Shown: positions 43,180 through 52,142, numbered from the stretch's first letter. The stretch: DNA of 64,000 bases from Halobacillus salinarum (GCF_022919095.1 NZ_CP095073.1:4030001-4094000), one strand, 5' to 3'. Numbers and translations: made by a program. Notes: generated by a model not told the origin, from the letters alone.

Positions 43180-44344
43180 AGAAGCTGCCCACTTTCTTGG
43201 TAACGCTTACATTAGGGAGCATCAATGATTGCGTTTTGAACTCAATCAATGATCGGCCAACATTCACGCAGCTGTGGTCATGGAAAGAATCAAATACTTG
43301 ATTAATATCTTCGAGTTGAATACGGCTCAAGATAAGCTCATCCAATTTATAGCGACCTTCTAAATAAAGCTTCGCAATGGTAACAAAATCTCGAAAAGGC
43401 TGTATATCTCCGTAAAAACTCCCCTTTAATACTTTACCTACACGATGGAATCCTCCTGCCGGCAGGTTGACGATCATCGAAGCATTATAAGCACCAACGA
43501 CTACTACAACGCCTTTTTTTCTAACCCCGTTCCATGCACTTTCGGTAGCTTTAGTGTTTCCGGAACAATCAATAGCATAGTGAACACCCATCCCCCCTGT
43601 TAATTCTTTTAACGCTTCATCTGCCTTTTCTTCTCCAACGTGAACTGTATGAGTAGCACCAAATTGTTTAGCGATTTCAAGATTTCCTGGCTTAACATCA
43701 CACGCAATAATTTTAGCTGCACCTGCAATAACGGCTCCTTGGATAGCGTTGATTCCTACTCCTCCGATTCCAAATACTGCTACAGTAGTACCTGGTCTCA
43801 CTTGAGCCGCATTCACAGCTGCTCCGTACCCTGTAGCCACACCGCAGCCAATTAACGAAGCTTGGGCAAGAGGCATATCATCTGGTAATTTCACACAAGA
43901 CATCTCGGGAACCACAGTGTACTCGGCAAATGTGGACAATAAAGAATGGTGATACATGCGTTCTCCGTTCCTGCTCAGTCTAGTTGTCCCGTCAAGTAAA
44001 GTTCCATTAAACATTGGTCCGAATGCCTCTTCGCATAAATGAAAATCCCCTGATGTGCAATACTCACATACACCGCAGTAAGGAACCCAATTCAAGGCTA
44101 CTTTATCACCTACCTTTACATGTTTCACATTCGGGCCGATTTCATGAACAATACCTGCACCTTCATGACCTAAAATCGTCGGAGTAGGAGTTTCAGGGTC
44201 GTTTAATGCGTTCAGATCACTATGACAGATGCTAGTTGCCTCTATTTTCACCAGTACTTCGTTTGCTTTTGGGCTGTTTAAATCAACACATTGAATTTGA
44301 AGCGGACTACCTACAGACTCCATTACTGCAGCTTTCATCTTCAC
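43172..44344 (-). CDS. zinc-dependent alcohol dehydrogenase, class III-like
   Basis: 390 residues from GTG 44344, seven bases after GGGGG; the in-frame ATG at 44338 is the alternative and gives the typical MKAAVMES start. Catalytic zinc ligands in ICHSDLN, GHEGAGIV and the later Cys of VATGYGAA region (IGCGVATG); structural zinc in CGVCEYCTSGDFHLCE; Rossmann turn VFGIGGVGINAIQG. Sequence style is that of class III/FrmA-type or benzyl-alcohol dehydrogenases, enzymes that can oxidise S-hydroxymethyl thiols (formaldehyde adducts) or aryl/alkyl alcohols. It opens the operon with the BCCT carrier, Fae-like protein and aldehyde dehydrogenase. Confidence 0.92.
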   Translation of the reverse strand: MKMKAAVMESVGSPLQIQCVDLNSPKANEVLVKIEATSICHSDLNALNDPETPTPTILGHEGAGIVHEIGPNVKHVKVGDKVALNWVPYCGVCEYCTSGDFHLCEEAFGPMFNGTLLDGTTRLSRNGERMYHHSLLSTFAEYTVVPEMSCVKLPDDMPLAQASLIGCGVATGYGAAVNAAQVRPGTTVAVFGIGGVGINAIQGAVIAGAAKIIACDVKPGNLEIAKQFGATHTVHVGEEKADEALKELTGGMGVHYAIDCSGNTKATESAWNGVRKKGVVVVVGAYNASMIVNLPAGGFHRVGKVLKGSFYGDIQPFRDFVTIAKLYLEGRYKLDELILSRIQLEDINQVFDSFHDHSCVNVGRSLIEFKTQSLMLPNVSVTKKVGSFYA

Positions 44345-44449
44345 TATTATTCCCCCTACGTACTTAATCATTAAACGTTAATGCCAGGAGATCAGCCATC
44401 ACATATAAAATTGTGTTTTTTAAAATTAGTGAAGGAAAGCTTTCTATTT

Positions 44450-44463
44450 ATAAAGCGTTTTCA
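44450..44463. promoter_or_regulatory. cre-like site in the leader of the Fae-like operon
   Basis: ATAAAGCGTTTTCA, 12 of 14 matches to the cre consensus, between the operon promoter and its first gene; a roadblock type of CcpA control would fit. Confidence 0.5.
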
Positions 44464-44487
44464 ACACCAAACGAAACACCTTCTTCC

Positions 44488-44522
44488 GTTCATAATATGA
44501 ACTATTTGTTCTTTTAATGAAC
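44488..44522. promoter_or_regulatory. twin GTTC-N7-GAAC operators (IclR candidate)
   Basis: GTTCATAATATGAAC (44488-44502, perfect 7-1-7 dyad) and GTTCTTTTAATGAAC (44508-44522), centres 20 bp apart on one face of the helix. They occupy about +4 to +38 of the operon transcript, suited to repression. A TTATGAAC half site at 44577-44584 is nearby. Confidence 0.7.
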
Positions 44523-44532
44523 TTTTGAAGAA

Positions 44533-44562
44533 ATTATATACCAGTATTTTCAAGTTGGTCAA
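44533..44562 (-). promoter_or_regulatory. sigma-A promoter of the Fae-like operon
   Basis: On the minus strand TTGACC (44557-44562), 18-bp spacer, TATAAT (44533-44538), predicted start near 44526. Confidence 0.7.
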
Positions 44563-44615
44563 TACTTTTTTGAAATTTATGAACTTTTGTTTATGCGTGT
44601 GTGAAACGCCCTTTA

Positions 44616-44644
44616 ATGACAAGGTTTAGTGAGTGCGCTATAAT
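44616..44644 (+). promoter_or_regulatory. sigma-A promoter giving a leaderless iclR-type mRNA
   Basis: ATGACA (44616-44621), 17-bp spacer, TATAAT (44639-44644). The expected start, 7 bases past the -10, is 44651, the A of the ATG. Confidence 0.65.
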
Positions 44645-44650
44645 TTCAGT

Positions 44651-45412
44651 ATGAATACTACTAAAAATCATTCCATCCAATCTGTCGTTCGAGCCGCTAC
44701 TATTATCCAGCTTATCGCGGACAGTCCCACTCCTATGATGATTAATCAAATCACAGAAATAACAGACCTCAATCGAACAACTGTCTGGCGCCTGCTGGAA
44801 ACCCTTGAATCCCTTGACTATGTAGAAAGAGATCCTGTGACCAAAGGATATCAACTTGGATATGCACCTTATCGTTTATTTACAAAAACTAATTTGTATG
44901 GACCATTGATTCGAAGAGCGCGTCCTATTCTTGAGAAGCTTAGAGATGAAACCAATGAAACAGTCCTTTTAAGTGTCCCTAAACACAACGGCACGCTTAC
45001 CATAGATCAAATCGATGCCCCCTACAGCATCCGGGCTATTAATTATGTAAACAAGTTTTTGCCTTCACATTGCACGTCCAACGGAAAAATACTATTGAGC
45101 CGATTACCTAGTGAGGAGCTTGAGTTAATCCTGGAACGACCTTTAAAACAAGTCACCTCTTTTACCATTACTGAAACAAACCAGTTAAAAGAAGAAATAG
45201 AGTGGATTCGTAAATATGGTTTTAGTTTAACTTTAAGAGAATGGGATGAAAGCGAAAATGGAATATCCGCTGCAATTCTGGATGAGAGAGATGAGTTAAT
45301 AGGATTTGTCAGTTTGTTAGGACCTTACCATCGACTCACTAAGGAAAAAATGATTGATTTGGCTCCGAAATTAAAAGATAAAGCGAACTCTATTGCCAAT
45401 CTATTAAAATAA
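44651..45412 (+). CDS. IclR-family transcriptional regulator
   Basis: 253 residues from ATG 44651. N-terminal winged HTH (about 8-68: MINQITEITDLNRTTVWRLLETLESL) and the IclR effector domain with LRDETNETVLLS, HCTSNGKILLS and EWDESENGISAAI. A GTG at 44633 in the same frame lies upstream of the inferred transcription start and is probably not used. It is divergent from the alcohol dehydrogenase/BCCT/Fae-like operon and lies next to twin dyads of a spacing fit for a tetrameric IclR protein. It should sense the substrate or an intermediate of that pathway; repression is more likely than activation from operator placement (inference). Confidence 0.92.
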   Translation: MNTTKNHSIQSVVRAATIIQLIADSPTPMMINQITEITDLNRTTVWRLLETLESLDYVERDPVTKGYQLGYAPYRLFTKTNLYGPLIRRARPILEKLRDETNETVLLSVPKHNGTLTIDQIDAPYSIRAINYVNKFLPSHCTSNGKILLSRLPSEELELILERPLKQVTSFTITETNQLKEEIEWIRKYGFSLTLREWDESENGISAAILDERDELIGFVSLLGPYHRLTKEKMIDLAPKLKDKANSIANLLK

Positions 45413-45426
45413 CTCTTTAATTAAAA

Positions 45427-45463
45427 AAAGGTTGTCTGGAGTGTTACTTTCACCAGACAACCT
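45427..45463. terminator. bidirectional terminator
   Basis: AAGGTTGTCTGG / CCAGACAACCTT stem after the IclR gene, with A-run and short T-run; may also stop the editing-protein transcript. Confidence 0.82.
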
Positions 45464-45556
45464 TAAATATATGAATGATAGTGTTATCGATAAGTCATTA
45501 TTTATTGTTCAAAACTTATAAAGAAGAATTTTATTAGTACCATCTCTTTCAGAAAC

Positions 45557-46741
45557 CTACAATTGTTTTTTTACCTGTTCAGCAAAAGCAGCTCCATCGA
45601 TTACTCGCTTACCGCCCCCCTGCACAAAGTTCGGTTTTCCTCCACCTTTTCCTTGAATAAACGGCATCGTCTGCTTGGCAATTTCATTCATATTTCGATC
45701 GATCTCTTCTCCCCGGGCAAGTACAAATTGCAGCTGTTCTTCCTGTTCGCTTATAAGGATGAGATAAGCATGGGGCGCTTCTTCGACAATCGTTTTTCCA
45801 AGCGACTGAAGCGTCTTGATTGAGCGGTCCTGAAACACGCGCTCTATTACTTGAGCTCCATTGCTTACTGAGATCATATCTCTCGCTTCGTACTGAAGCA
45901 ATTGATCCTCAAGATCAGTAATTTTCTTATCTTTTTCCTTGCTTACTTTGACCAGCTGGTCCACCTCTTCCACCAACTGCTCCTCCGGTCTAGGAATAAG
46001 CTGTTTCATTTCGGTTAGAATTCGGTGTTTTTGTTCAAATTTAGATAGAATCCGATCTCCACAGGCAAACTCCAGGCGGACCTGTTTCTTGCTCTTCGTC
46101 CAACCTAGAAACTTTACAGCCATTACTTCTGCAGTGGACTTCGGGTGTGTCCCTCCACACCCGTTGTAATCAATCTCAGGAATAATAACAAGACGTACAT
46201 CGCCCTCTACTGCAAGTGGTTTACGAAGCGGATACTCCTGAGCTTCTTCTACAGACATCCATTTAGTTACAACCGGATGATTGTGACGAATGATTTCGTT
46301 TACCCGCTTCTCCGCCTCTTGTAAAAGTTCTCCTGACAGCTTATTTGTATTTAAATCGATCGTCACCGTATCTTCTCCTAAATGAAAACTAGTGGTCGGG
46401 ATCTCATACTGGTCATCAAAAACGGCTGAAATGATGTGCTGCCCGAGATGCTGCTGCATATGGTCAAACCGCCGCTTCCAGTCGATATTTCCTTCCACTT
46501 CTTCTGTACCTGCCGGAAACCCCTTCTTCACATAATGACGGAGCTCGCCCTCCACTTCTTCCACATCAATGACTTCCACTCCATCCAGCATCCCTTTGTC
46601 ATAAGGCTGTCCGCCCCCTGAAGGGTAAAACGCTGTCTCTTCCAGTACTACAAAGAGTCCGTGATGATCCTCATCTATTTTTACAACTCTAGATTTAAAT
46701 TCGGTTACGTAAGTATCTTCATAGTATAGCTTTCTCGTCAT
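45557..46741 (-). CDS. AlaX-type alanyl-tRNA editing protein with DHHA1 domain
   Basis: 394 residues. The editing domain shows the zinc motif HMQQHLGQH (HxxxH, about 93-101) and CGGTH (about 195-199), then a coiled coil (about 250-285) and a C-terminal DHHA1 domain with GGGKPNFVQGGG, as in AlaRS C-Ala. This is the long AlaX-L form. It should hydrolyse Ser- or Gly-mischarged tRNA-Ala in trans. No synthetase catalytic domain is present. AGGAGG precedes the ATG. Monocistronic by its surroundings. Not related in function to the flanking dehydrogenase genes. Confidence 0.9.
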   Translation of the reverse strand: MTRKLYYEDTYVTEFKSRVVKIDEDHHGLFVVLEETAFYPSGGGQPYDKGMLDGVEVIDVEEVEGELRHYVKKGFPAGTEEVEGNIDWKRRFDHMQQHLGQHIISAVFDDQYEIPTTSFHLGEDTVTIDLNTNKLSGELLQEAEKRVNEIIRHNHPVVTKWMSVEEAQEYPLRKPLAVEGDVRLVIIPEIDYNGCGGTHPKSTAEVMAVKFLGWTKSKKQVRLEFACGDRILSKFEQKHRILTEMKQLIPRPEEQLVEEVDQLVKVSKEKDKKITDLEDQLLQYEARDMISVSNGAQVIERVFQDRSIKTLQSLGKTIVEEAPHAYLILISEQEEQLQFVLARGEEIDRNMNEIAKQTMPFIQGKGGGKPNFVQGGGKRVIDGAAFAEQVKKQL

Positions 46742-46839
46742 TGTAATTTCCTCCTAGGTTTATCTAATGGTATCGTATCATGTATAGAATAGATGAAGTA
46801 GATGATACGATTCTCGATGCAGCTAATTAGTTATATAAC

Positions 46840-46878
46840 AAAAAGGACTTGGAGAATATAGCATTCAACAAGTCCTTT
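46840..46878 (-). terminator. terminator of the iron alcohol dehydrogenase operon
   Basis: AAAGGACTTG / CAAGTCCTTT stem with T-run on the minus strand, about 120 bases past the aldehyde dehydrogenase stop. Confidence 0.75.
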
Positions 46879-46996
46879 ATTAGATAGAGATTAAGGTTTA
46901 TTCCAATTAACTAGAAGTATTCGTATAGTGCCTTCTCTCTACAGTTACTGTGAATTAATGCTCTTTGGAGTTCGACCAGCAGTACCTCCCATGTAC

Positions 46997-48451
46997 TTAT
47001 TTAATTCCAATGGAAAGATACTTCGTTTCAAGGAAAGGCTCGATACCTTCCGCTCCGCCTTCTCGTCCTAAGCCGCTTTGTTTCGTACCCCCGAAAGGTG
47101 CCTGGGCTGCGGATGGAGCACCATGATTCCAGCCGACAATTCCATAATCTAAAGCTTCGCCGATTTTCGTACCGCGGCTCATATTTTCCGTAAAGTAATA
47201 AGCAGCCAAGCCAAACGGCGTATCATTTGCGAGACGGACGGCTTCTTCATCAGACTCCACTTTTTGCACAGGCACGACCGGGCCGAACGTCTCCTCTGTC
47301 ATACAGAGCATATTTTCCTTTGCATTGATCAGCAGCGTAGGTTCAAAGAAAGGAGCATCTTGTTCGCTGGTTTGATGCCCTTTACCGCCTACAAGCACTT
47401 CCGCGCCTTTTGCCACGGCGTCTTCTACGTGACGTACTACTTTGTCATACCCCTTTTGGTTAATGAGCGGGCCGATGTCCACGTCTTCCTCTAAGCCGTT
47501 CCCTACTTTCAATTCAGCAACTTTTTCCTTAAGCTTACCTACGAATTCATCATAGATACCGGACTGCACGTAAATTCGGTTTGCACAAATACAGGTCTGG
47601 CCGGCATTTCTAAATTTTGATGCGATCGTTCCTTCTACAGCGGTCTCTACGTCGGCATCATCTAATACGATAAGCGGTGCCTGCCCACCGAGCTCCAGGG
47701 AAATATTTTTCATTGTATCCGCACTTTGTTTCATCAGCAGTTTACCAACTTCAGTGGACCCGGTGAAGGTCAGCTTGCGCACGACTTTACTCTTCTGAAC
47801 CGTTTCACTGAACGCTTCGTTTGGTGTGAGAACCATATTGACCACACCGCGCGGAATACCTGCTTCTTCTGCACATTCCATAATCTTTGCTGCCGTTAAT
47901 GGAGTTTCTTTTGGCGGTTTAACAATAAAAGTGCACCCTGCGGCGAGAGCAGGAGCGAGCTTTCTAGTGATCATTGCAGCAGGAAAGTTCCACGGGGTAA
48001 TCGCTGCCACAACACCAACAGGCTGCTTAATCACTTGAATGCGCTGACCTTCGCCTTTCGACGGAATAGTACGCCCATAGACACGCTTTCCTTCTTCTGC
48101 ATACCATTTAATGAAAGATGCCGCATACAAGACTTCTCCTCTAGCCTCCTTCAAAGGCTTGCCGTTTTCTTCAGTAAGGACTTGAGCAATTTCTTCTTTT
48201 CTCTCAATCAGTCGGGCGTACATTTTCTCTAAATACGCGGCCCGTTCTTCAGCAGAAAGCTTCTTCCATTCTTTAAATGCAGCATCGGCTCCTTCAATTG
48301 CTGCCAGTACATCTTTTTCTGTCCCGTTTGGCATCGTCCCAACTAATTCATTTGTAGCTGGGTTTATGACATCAAAGGTTTCCAGATTATCACCCTGCCA
48401 TTCCCCATTAATGTAGTTTAATAGATGTAACGGACGTTCATTTGCTCCCAT
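46997..48451 (-). CDS. NAD(P)+ aldehyde dehydrogenase, succinate-semialdehyde type (copy 2)
   Basis: 484 residues, same length as the copy at 39542-40996 and colinear with it. Catalytic Glu in LELGGQAPLIV and Cys in NAGQTCICAN, C-terminal GTKQSGLGREGG. GGAGGAAAAAA precedes the ATG. Encoded 34 bases after the iron alcohol dehydrogenase gene, so the two form an alcohol to aldehyde to acid pair. 4-hydroxybutyrate to succinate is one possibility, as both families include such enzymes, but other primary alcohols or diols are equally open. Confidence 0.92.
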   Translation of the reverse strand: MGANERPLHLLNYINGEWQGDNLETFDVINPATNELVGTMPNGTEKDVLAAIEGADAAFKEWKKLSAEERAAYLEKMYARLIERKEEIAQVLTEENGKPLKEARGEVLYAASFIKWYAEEGKRVYGRTIPSKGEGQRIQVIKQPVGVVAAITPWNFPAAMITRKLAPALAAGCTFIVKPPKETPLTAAKIMECAEEAGIPRGVVNMVLTPNEAFSETVQKSKVVRKLTFTGSTEVGKLLMKQSADTMKNISLELGGQAPLIVLDDADVETAVEGTIASKFRNAGQTCICANRIYVQSGIYDEFVGKLKEKVAELKVGNGLEEDVDIGPLINQKGYDKVVRHVEDAVAKGAEVLVGGKGHQTSEQDAPFFEPTLLINAKENMLCMTEETFGPVVPVQKVESDEEAVRLANDTPFGLAAYYFTENMSRGTKIGEALDYGIVGWNHGAPSAAQAPFGGTKQSGLGREGGAEGIEPFLETKYLSIGIK

Positions 48452-48485
48452 GATTTTTTCCTCCTCTAGTTTCTAAAATTAAGTC

Positions 48486-49649
48486 TTACTCCCAGCCCCG
48501 AAGCGAATGTTGATAGACTTTTCGAATGCTGTTTTCATCAAACGGCATCGGACTGCGGGCAAGCAGTCTTGTCTGCTTCGTGCCATTAATTGTTAAGCCT
48601 TCAATGTCTTCCTCTGTGATGCTGTATTCAGAAATCGACGTTGGAAGTCCTACGTCTTTTACCAACTCATGCAGCGCCTGGACGACTTCCAAAGCGACCT
48701 GTCTTTTATCTTTCCCCTCATAGGAAATCGAAAAAACCTCTCCCAGCTTATACATTTTATCTAAGGAAGAAGGACAGATCCGATGATACACATAAGGTAA
48801 AAGCACGGCGTTCGCCTCACCATGAGGAATTTTAAATAAACCTCCGAGTGGATAGGCAAGTCCATGGACTCCTGCCACGCCTGCATTGTAAAAGCTCATT
48901 CCTGCAATCAAACTTCCAAGAGACATTTCCTTACGTGCCTCATACGCTTTTGGATTCCATACCGCACTGCGGAGATTCCCTACAATCCGTGTCAACGCGT
49001 CTAATGCAAGTGAATCTGTCATTGGTGTCGCATTCACGGAAGTAAATGCTTCAAGCGCATGAGTGAAAGCGTCTACCCCGCTTGCTGCCGTCACCTTTGC
49101 CGGAAGTGAATAAGTAAATTGCGGGTCTACAATAGCATAATTGGCTAGTAAGTACTTGTTCGTCACGACATCTTTCGTATCCTCTAAAGAAAAAACAGCA
49201 ATATCGGTCACTTCAGAACCTGTTCCAGCCGTAGTCGGGATTAGTACAGTTGGGATACCGGGAGAATGAACTTCCTTCGTCCCGGTTAGATTTAGATATT
49301 CTTCCACAGTCCCTTCATGCTCTGCAAGCACTGCCGCAGCTTTAGAGAGATCCATCGCGCTTCCGCCGCCGATTCCAATCACAAGGTCCGGCCCGGTCTC
49401 CCGAATTTCCTGAAGCACTTCATTTCCAGTAGCAAGCGGCGGTTCAGGAACGACATTGGTAGATAAATGATAGTGAACTCCTTCTTCTTCCAAAATGGTT
49501 TCAAGAGGTTCAGTCACTTTTAATTTTTTCAACATCGGATCGGTTAATACAAAGGCTTGTTGAACGTGCAAATCTTGTAAAATCTTCCGTAGTTGTTCAA
49601 TGGCGTTTTCTCCGTGATAAATGTTTTGAGGAGTAATAAACGCATGCAA
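48486..49649 (-). CDS. iron-containing alcohol dehydrogenase (group III type)
   Basis: 387 residues from TTG 49649, eight bases after AGGAG. NAD(P) loop IGIGGGSAMDLSKA (about 93-106) and TAGTGSEVTDIAV; iron ligands Asp in ASGVDAFTHALEAFTS and the His residues of HGLAYPLGGLFKIPHGEANAVLL. Family members oxidise or reduce short alcohols, 1,3-propanediol, methanol, lactaldehyde or 4-hydroxybutyrate. Its partner is the aldehyde dehydrogenase just downstream. No dedicated regulator is next to it; the TetR gene on the other side serves the MFS pump. Confidence 0.92.
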   Translation of the reverse strand: MHAFITPQNIYHGENAIEQLRKILQDLHVQQAFVLTDPMLKKLKVTEPLETILEEEGVHYHLSTNVVPEPPLATGNEVLQEIRETGPDLVIGIGGGSAMDLSKAAAVLAEHEGTVEEYLNLTGTKEVHSPGIPTVLIPTTAGTGSEVTDIAVFSLEDTKDVVTNKYLLANYAIVDPQFTYSLPAKVTAASGVDAFTHALEAFTSVNATPMTDSLALDALTRIVGNLRSAVWNPKAYEARKEMSLGSLIAGMSFYNAGVAGVHGLAYPLGGLFKIPHGEANAVLLPYVYHRICPSSLDKMYKLGEVFSISYEGKDKRQVALEVVQALHELVKDVGLPTSISEYSITEEDIEGLTINGTKQTRLLARSPMPFDENSIRKVYQHSLRGWE

Positions 49650-49868
49650 TTGAGATTCTCCTTTCTAATAATAGACAGGAATCATTTTTGACGTTTCTGC
49701 GTCCATTTGAATGTTATTCCCTCAAATGAGCTTAACGACACCAATCTTTGTGATCATGCTGCTCTGCCGATCAAATTTCGTACGAAGGTTTTCAGGTCAT
49801 TATATTTTACATTTATAAGAACCCTCGTGCTATCTGTGCTATATCCAATTCAACAATTCATCAGAACG

Positions 49869-50456
49869 CTAGTCTTTCCCATACTCAACACTGCTTCCCC
49901 GGTTCCTTATTAAATAAAATTGCTTAGCCATGTATTCCGGTGTATAGGGCATGTCATTTTTCAGCCACGCAATGATCGTCCCGATAAGGGCTGAGGAATC
50001 GTACCAAATTAAAAAATCTTGTTCAATACCGACTTTTTGAGCGTATGAATCCTTGCTTTCCATCCTCGAAACAATCCTCTCTGTTAAATAGGCTAATAAA
50101 TGGTCTCTAAAGATGGGGATGTTCTTTGAAGTAAGGACAACCTTATAAAAATCAGCATTTCCAGCTATATACTCAAGAGTTTTCTCGATCACTTTCCATC
50201 CTGTCGTTTTGTTAGCTTCCTGTTTTGCGGATTCATATACACATGCAATCTCCTGAACCATCTCATCTGCCAGCTTTTCCTGCATGTCCGGAATATCCCG
50301 ATAATGTAAATAAAACGTCACCCGATTAATTGTGGCACGTTCTGCGAGACGATTGACAGTGATTTTTTCAATGTCCATTTCTTTCAAGAGTTCGATAAAA
50401 GCCTCTTTCAGCAGCTGGCGTGTCCGGATCACACGAGGGTCTACTCTTTTATCCAT
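49869..50456 (-). CDS. TetR/AcrR-family repressor
   Basis: 195 residues. HTH at about 10-55 (RTRQLLKEAFIELLKE, ITVNRLAERATINRVTFYLHYRD), then a C-terminal domain of the YfiR/TetR_C_8-like type with WYDSSALIGTIIAWLKNDMPYTPEYMA. AAAAGGGGAAG precedes the ATG. Divergent from the MFS pump gene, whose promoter carries a dyad placed for repression; it probably responds to the pump substrate. Confidence 0.92.
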   Translation of the reverse strand: MDKRVDPRVIRTRQLLKEAFIELLKEMDIEKITVNRLAERATINRVTFYLHYRDIPDMQEKLADEMVQEIACVYESAKQEANKTTGWKVIEKTLEYIAGNADFYKVVLTSKNIPIFRDHLLAYLTERIVSRMESKDSYAQKVGIEQDFLIWYDSSALIGTIIAWLKNDMPYTPEYMAKQFYLIRNRGSSVEYGKD

Positions 50457-50561
50457 CTAAAATCTTCCCCTTTTATTCCACTAAGATTGTAAAAATCAAC
50501 TATTTAAGCTACAAAATTTAAATTTCTGTAAACTAATAAACACATGATAAATAATTGTTTG

Positions 50562-50590
50562 TTGTAGTCAATAGTAGGCTGTTCTATAAT
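50562..50590 (+). promoter_or_regulatory. sigma-A promoter of the MFS pump gene
   Basis: TTGTAG, 17-bp spacer, TATAAT; predicted start near 50597. Confidence 0.6.
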
Positions 50591-50605
50591 CTAGTTTATA
50601 TTACG

Positions 50606-50628
50606 TTTACTATACAACATAGTGTAAA
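50606..50628. promoter_or_regulatory. candidate TetR operator
   Basis: Imperfect 23-bp palindrome with outer arms TTTAC / GTAAA and inner TA / TA steps, located about 10-30 bases after the predicted transcription start of the pump gene. Confidence 0.5.
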
Positions 50629-50657
50629 TTAAATCTTCTGTGGTTATGAAAGGATGG

Positions 50658-52139
50658 ATGGACTTGAGTGCTGCAACAGACACACATTCCATTAAGAAAC
50701 TCCCTATTTTAACGATTATGATTTTGGGAGCTTTTTTTGTGATATTTAACCAGACAACCATGACGGTTGCGCTTCCGCCTTTAATGGAAGCATTTGATAT
50801 TCAGGCTTCAACAGGGCAGTGGCTGACGACAGGGTATATGCTTGTTAACGGGGTTCTGATTCCGGTAACAGGCTTTTTAATGAAACGCTTTTCCACAAGA
50901 CAGCTGTTTCTTTCTGCGATGTTTATTTTCCTTACTGGTACGATCGTATCGGCGGTGGCACCTGTGTTTGCTGTCTTACTTACCGGACGACTTATTCAAG
51001 CGGCTTCCACCGGGATTATTATCCCGTTACTCATGAACGTAGTGCTGTCCCTCTTCCCACCGCATAAGCGAGGTACGGCCATGGGAACGGTCGGGCTGGC
51101 GATTATCTTTGCTCCGGCAATCGGACCGACACTTGCCGGCTACATTCTTGATGATTTTCCATGGCAAGTATTGTTTTACGGCATGATCCCTTTCGTTGTA
51201 GTAATTATTATTTGTGCATTTATATTTCTTAAAAATGTTTCCGAAACAACCCAAAGTAAAATGGATTTCACGAGCTTGCTTTTATCTACGATCGGATTTG
51301 GCGGTCTTCTATACGGATTCAGTGAAGCAGGACAGCAAGGCTGGTCCAATACGGAAGTGATCGTTTCACTAGTTGTCGGCTTTGTTATGGTCGCTGTTTT
51401 CTCATTAAGACAGCTGTCTTCAAAGGAACCATTCCTTGACCTTAAGGCATTTAAGTACAACATGTTTTCCTTGACGACCATTATTAATTGCACGATTACA
51501 GTCGTCATGTATGCCGACATGATTTTGCTGCCGTTGTACTTGCAGAATGCACGCGGCTTTACGGCCTTGGAGTCTGGCGCCCTCATGCTTCCTGGGGCGT
51601 TATTGATGGGATTGATTAGTCCTGCCATCGGTAAAGTATTTGACCGGTTTGGGGTCAAATGGCTGTCTATTATCGGCATTGCCATCGTTCTGGCTACGAC
51701 ATACAGTTTTACAAATTTGACCGACTCGATCAGTTATACAACGCTCATCCTGATGTATGCCGGACGAAGAGTTGGAATGGCCCTGTTTTTAATGCCGCTT
51801 CAAACGGCTGGACTGAACCAATTGCCTGCCAGCCTGAACGCTCACGGCACCGCCATCTCCAACACCGCAAGACAAGTAGCCGGTGCCATCGGAACGTCTC
51901 TCTTAGTAACGATTATGACAAGCAGAACAAAAGATCATCTGCAGGAGATGGTAAGCAGCGGATCAGTGAGTGGCTCAAAAGAACATATGATCATGGAAGC
52001 ATCCATACAGGGCATTAATGATGCCTACTTTGCTATGTTAATCTTCGGGCTGATTAGTTTAGTCCTTTCCTTTTTTCTTAAGCGTGTGGAACAGGCACCA
52101 GAAGAAAGTGCTGCTCAACAAGAATTGGCTGCAGAATAA
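50658..52139 (+). CDS. MFS drug:H+ antiporter, DHA2 (EmrB/QacA-like)
   Basis: About 493 residues with 14 membrane segments. Motif A-like FLMKRFSTRQLFLSAM, motif C GLAIIFAPAIGPTLAGYI (antiporter signature) and QTTMTVALPPLMEAF at the first helix are DHA2 family traits. Start is uncertain: ATG 50658, TTG 50664 (best spacing from AAGGATGG) and GTG 50640 are in frame. The pump is divergent from, and probably repressed by, the TetR gene. Drug or toxic lipid export is likely; the substrate is not deducible. Confidence 0.9.
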   Translation: MDLSAATDTHSIKKLPILTIMILGAFFVIFNQTTMTVALPPLMEAFDIQASTGQWLTTGYMLVNGVLIPVTGFLMKRFSTRQLFLSAMFIFLTGTIVSAVAPVFAVLLTGRLIQAASTGIIIPLLMNVVLSLFPPHKRGTAMGTVGLAIIFAPAIGPTLAGYILDDFPWQVLFYGMIPFVVVIIICAFIFLKNVSETTQSKMDFTSLLLSTIGFGGLLYGFSEAGQQGWSNTEVIVSLVVGFVMVAVFSLRQLSSKEPFLDLKAFKYNMFSLTTIINCTITVVMYADMILLPLYLQNARGFTALESGALMLPGALLMGLISPAIGKVFDRFGVKWLSIIGIAIVLATTYSFTNLTDSISYTTLILMYAGRRVGMALFLMPLQTAGLNQLPASLNAHGTAISNTARQVAGAIGTSLLVTIMTSRTKDHLQEMVSSGSVSGSKEHMIMEASIQGINDAYFAMLIFGLISLVLSFFLKRVEQAPEESAAQQELAAE

Positions 52140-52142
52140 AAG

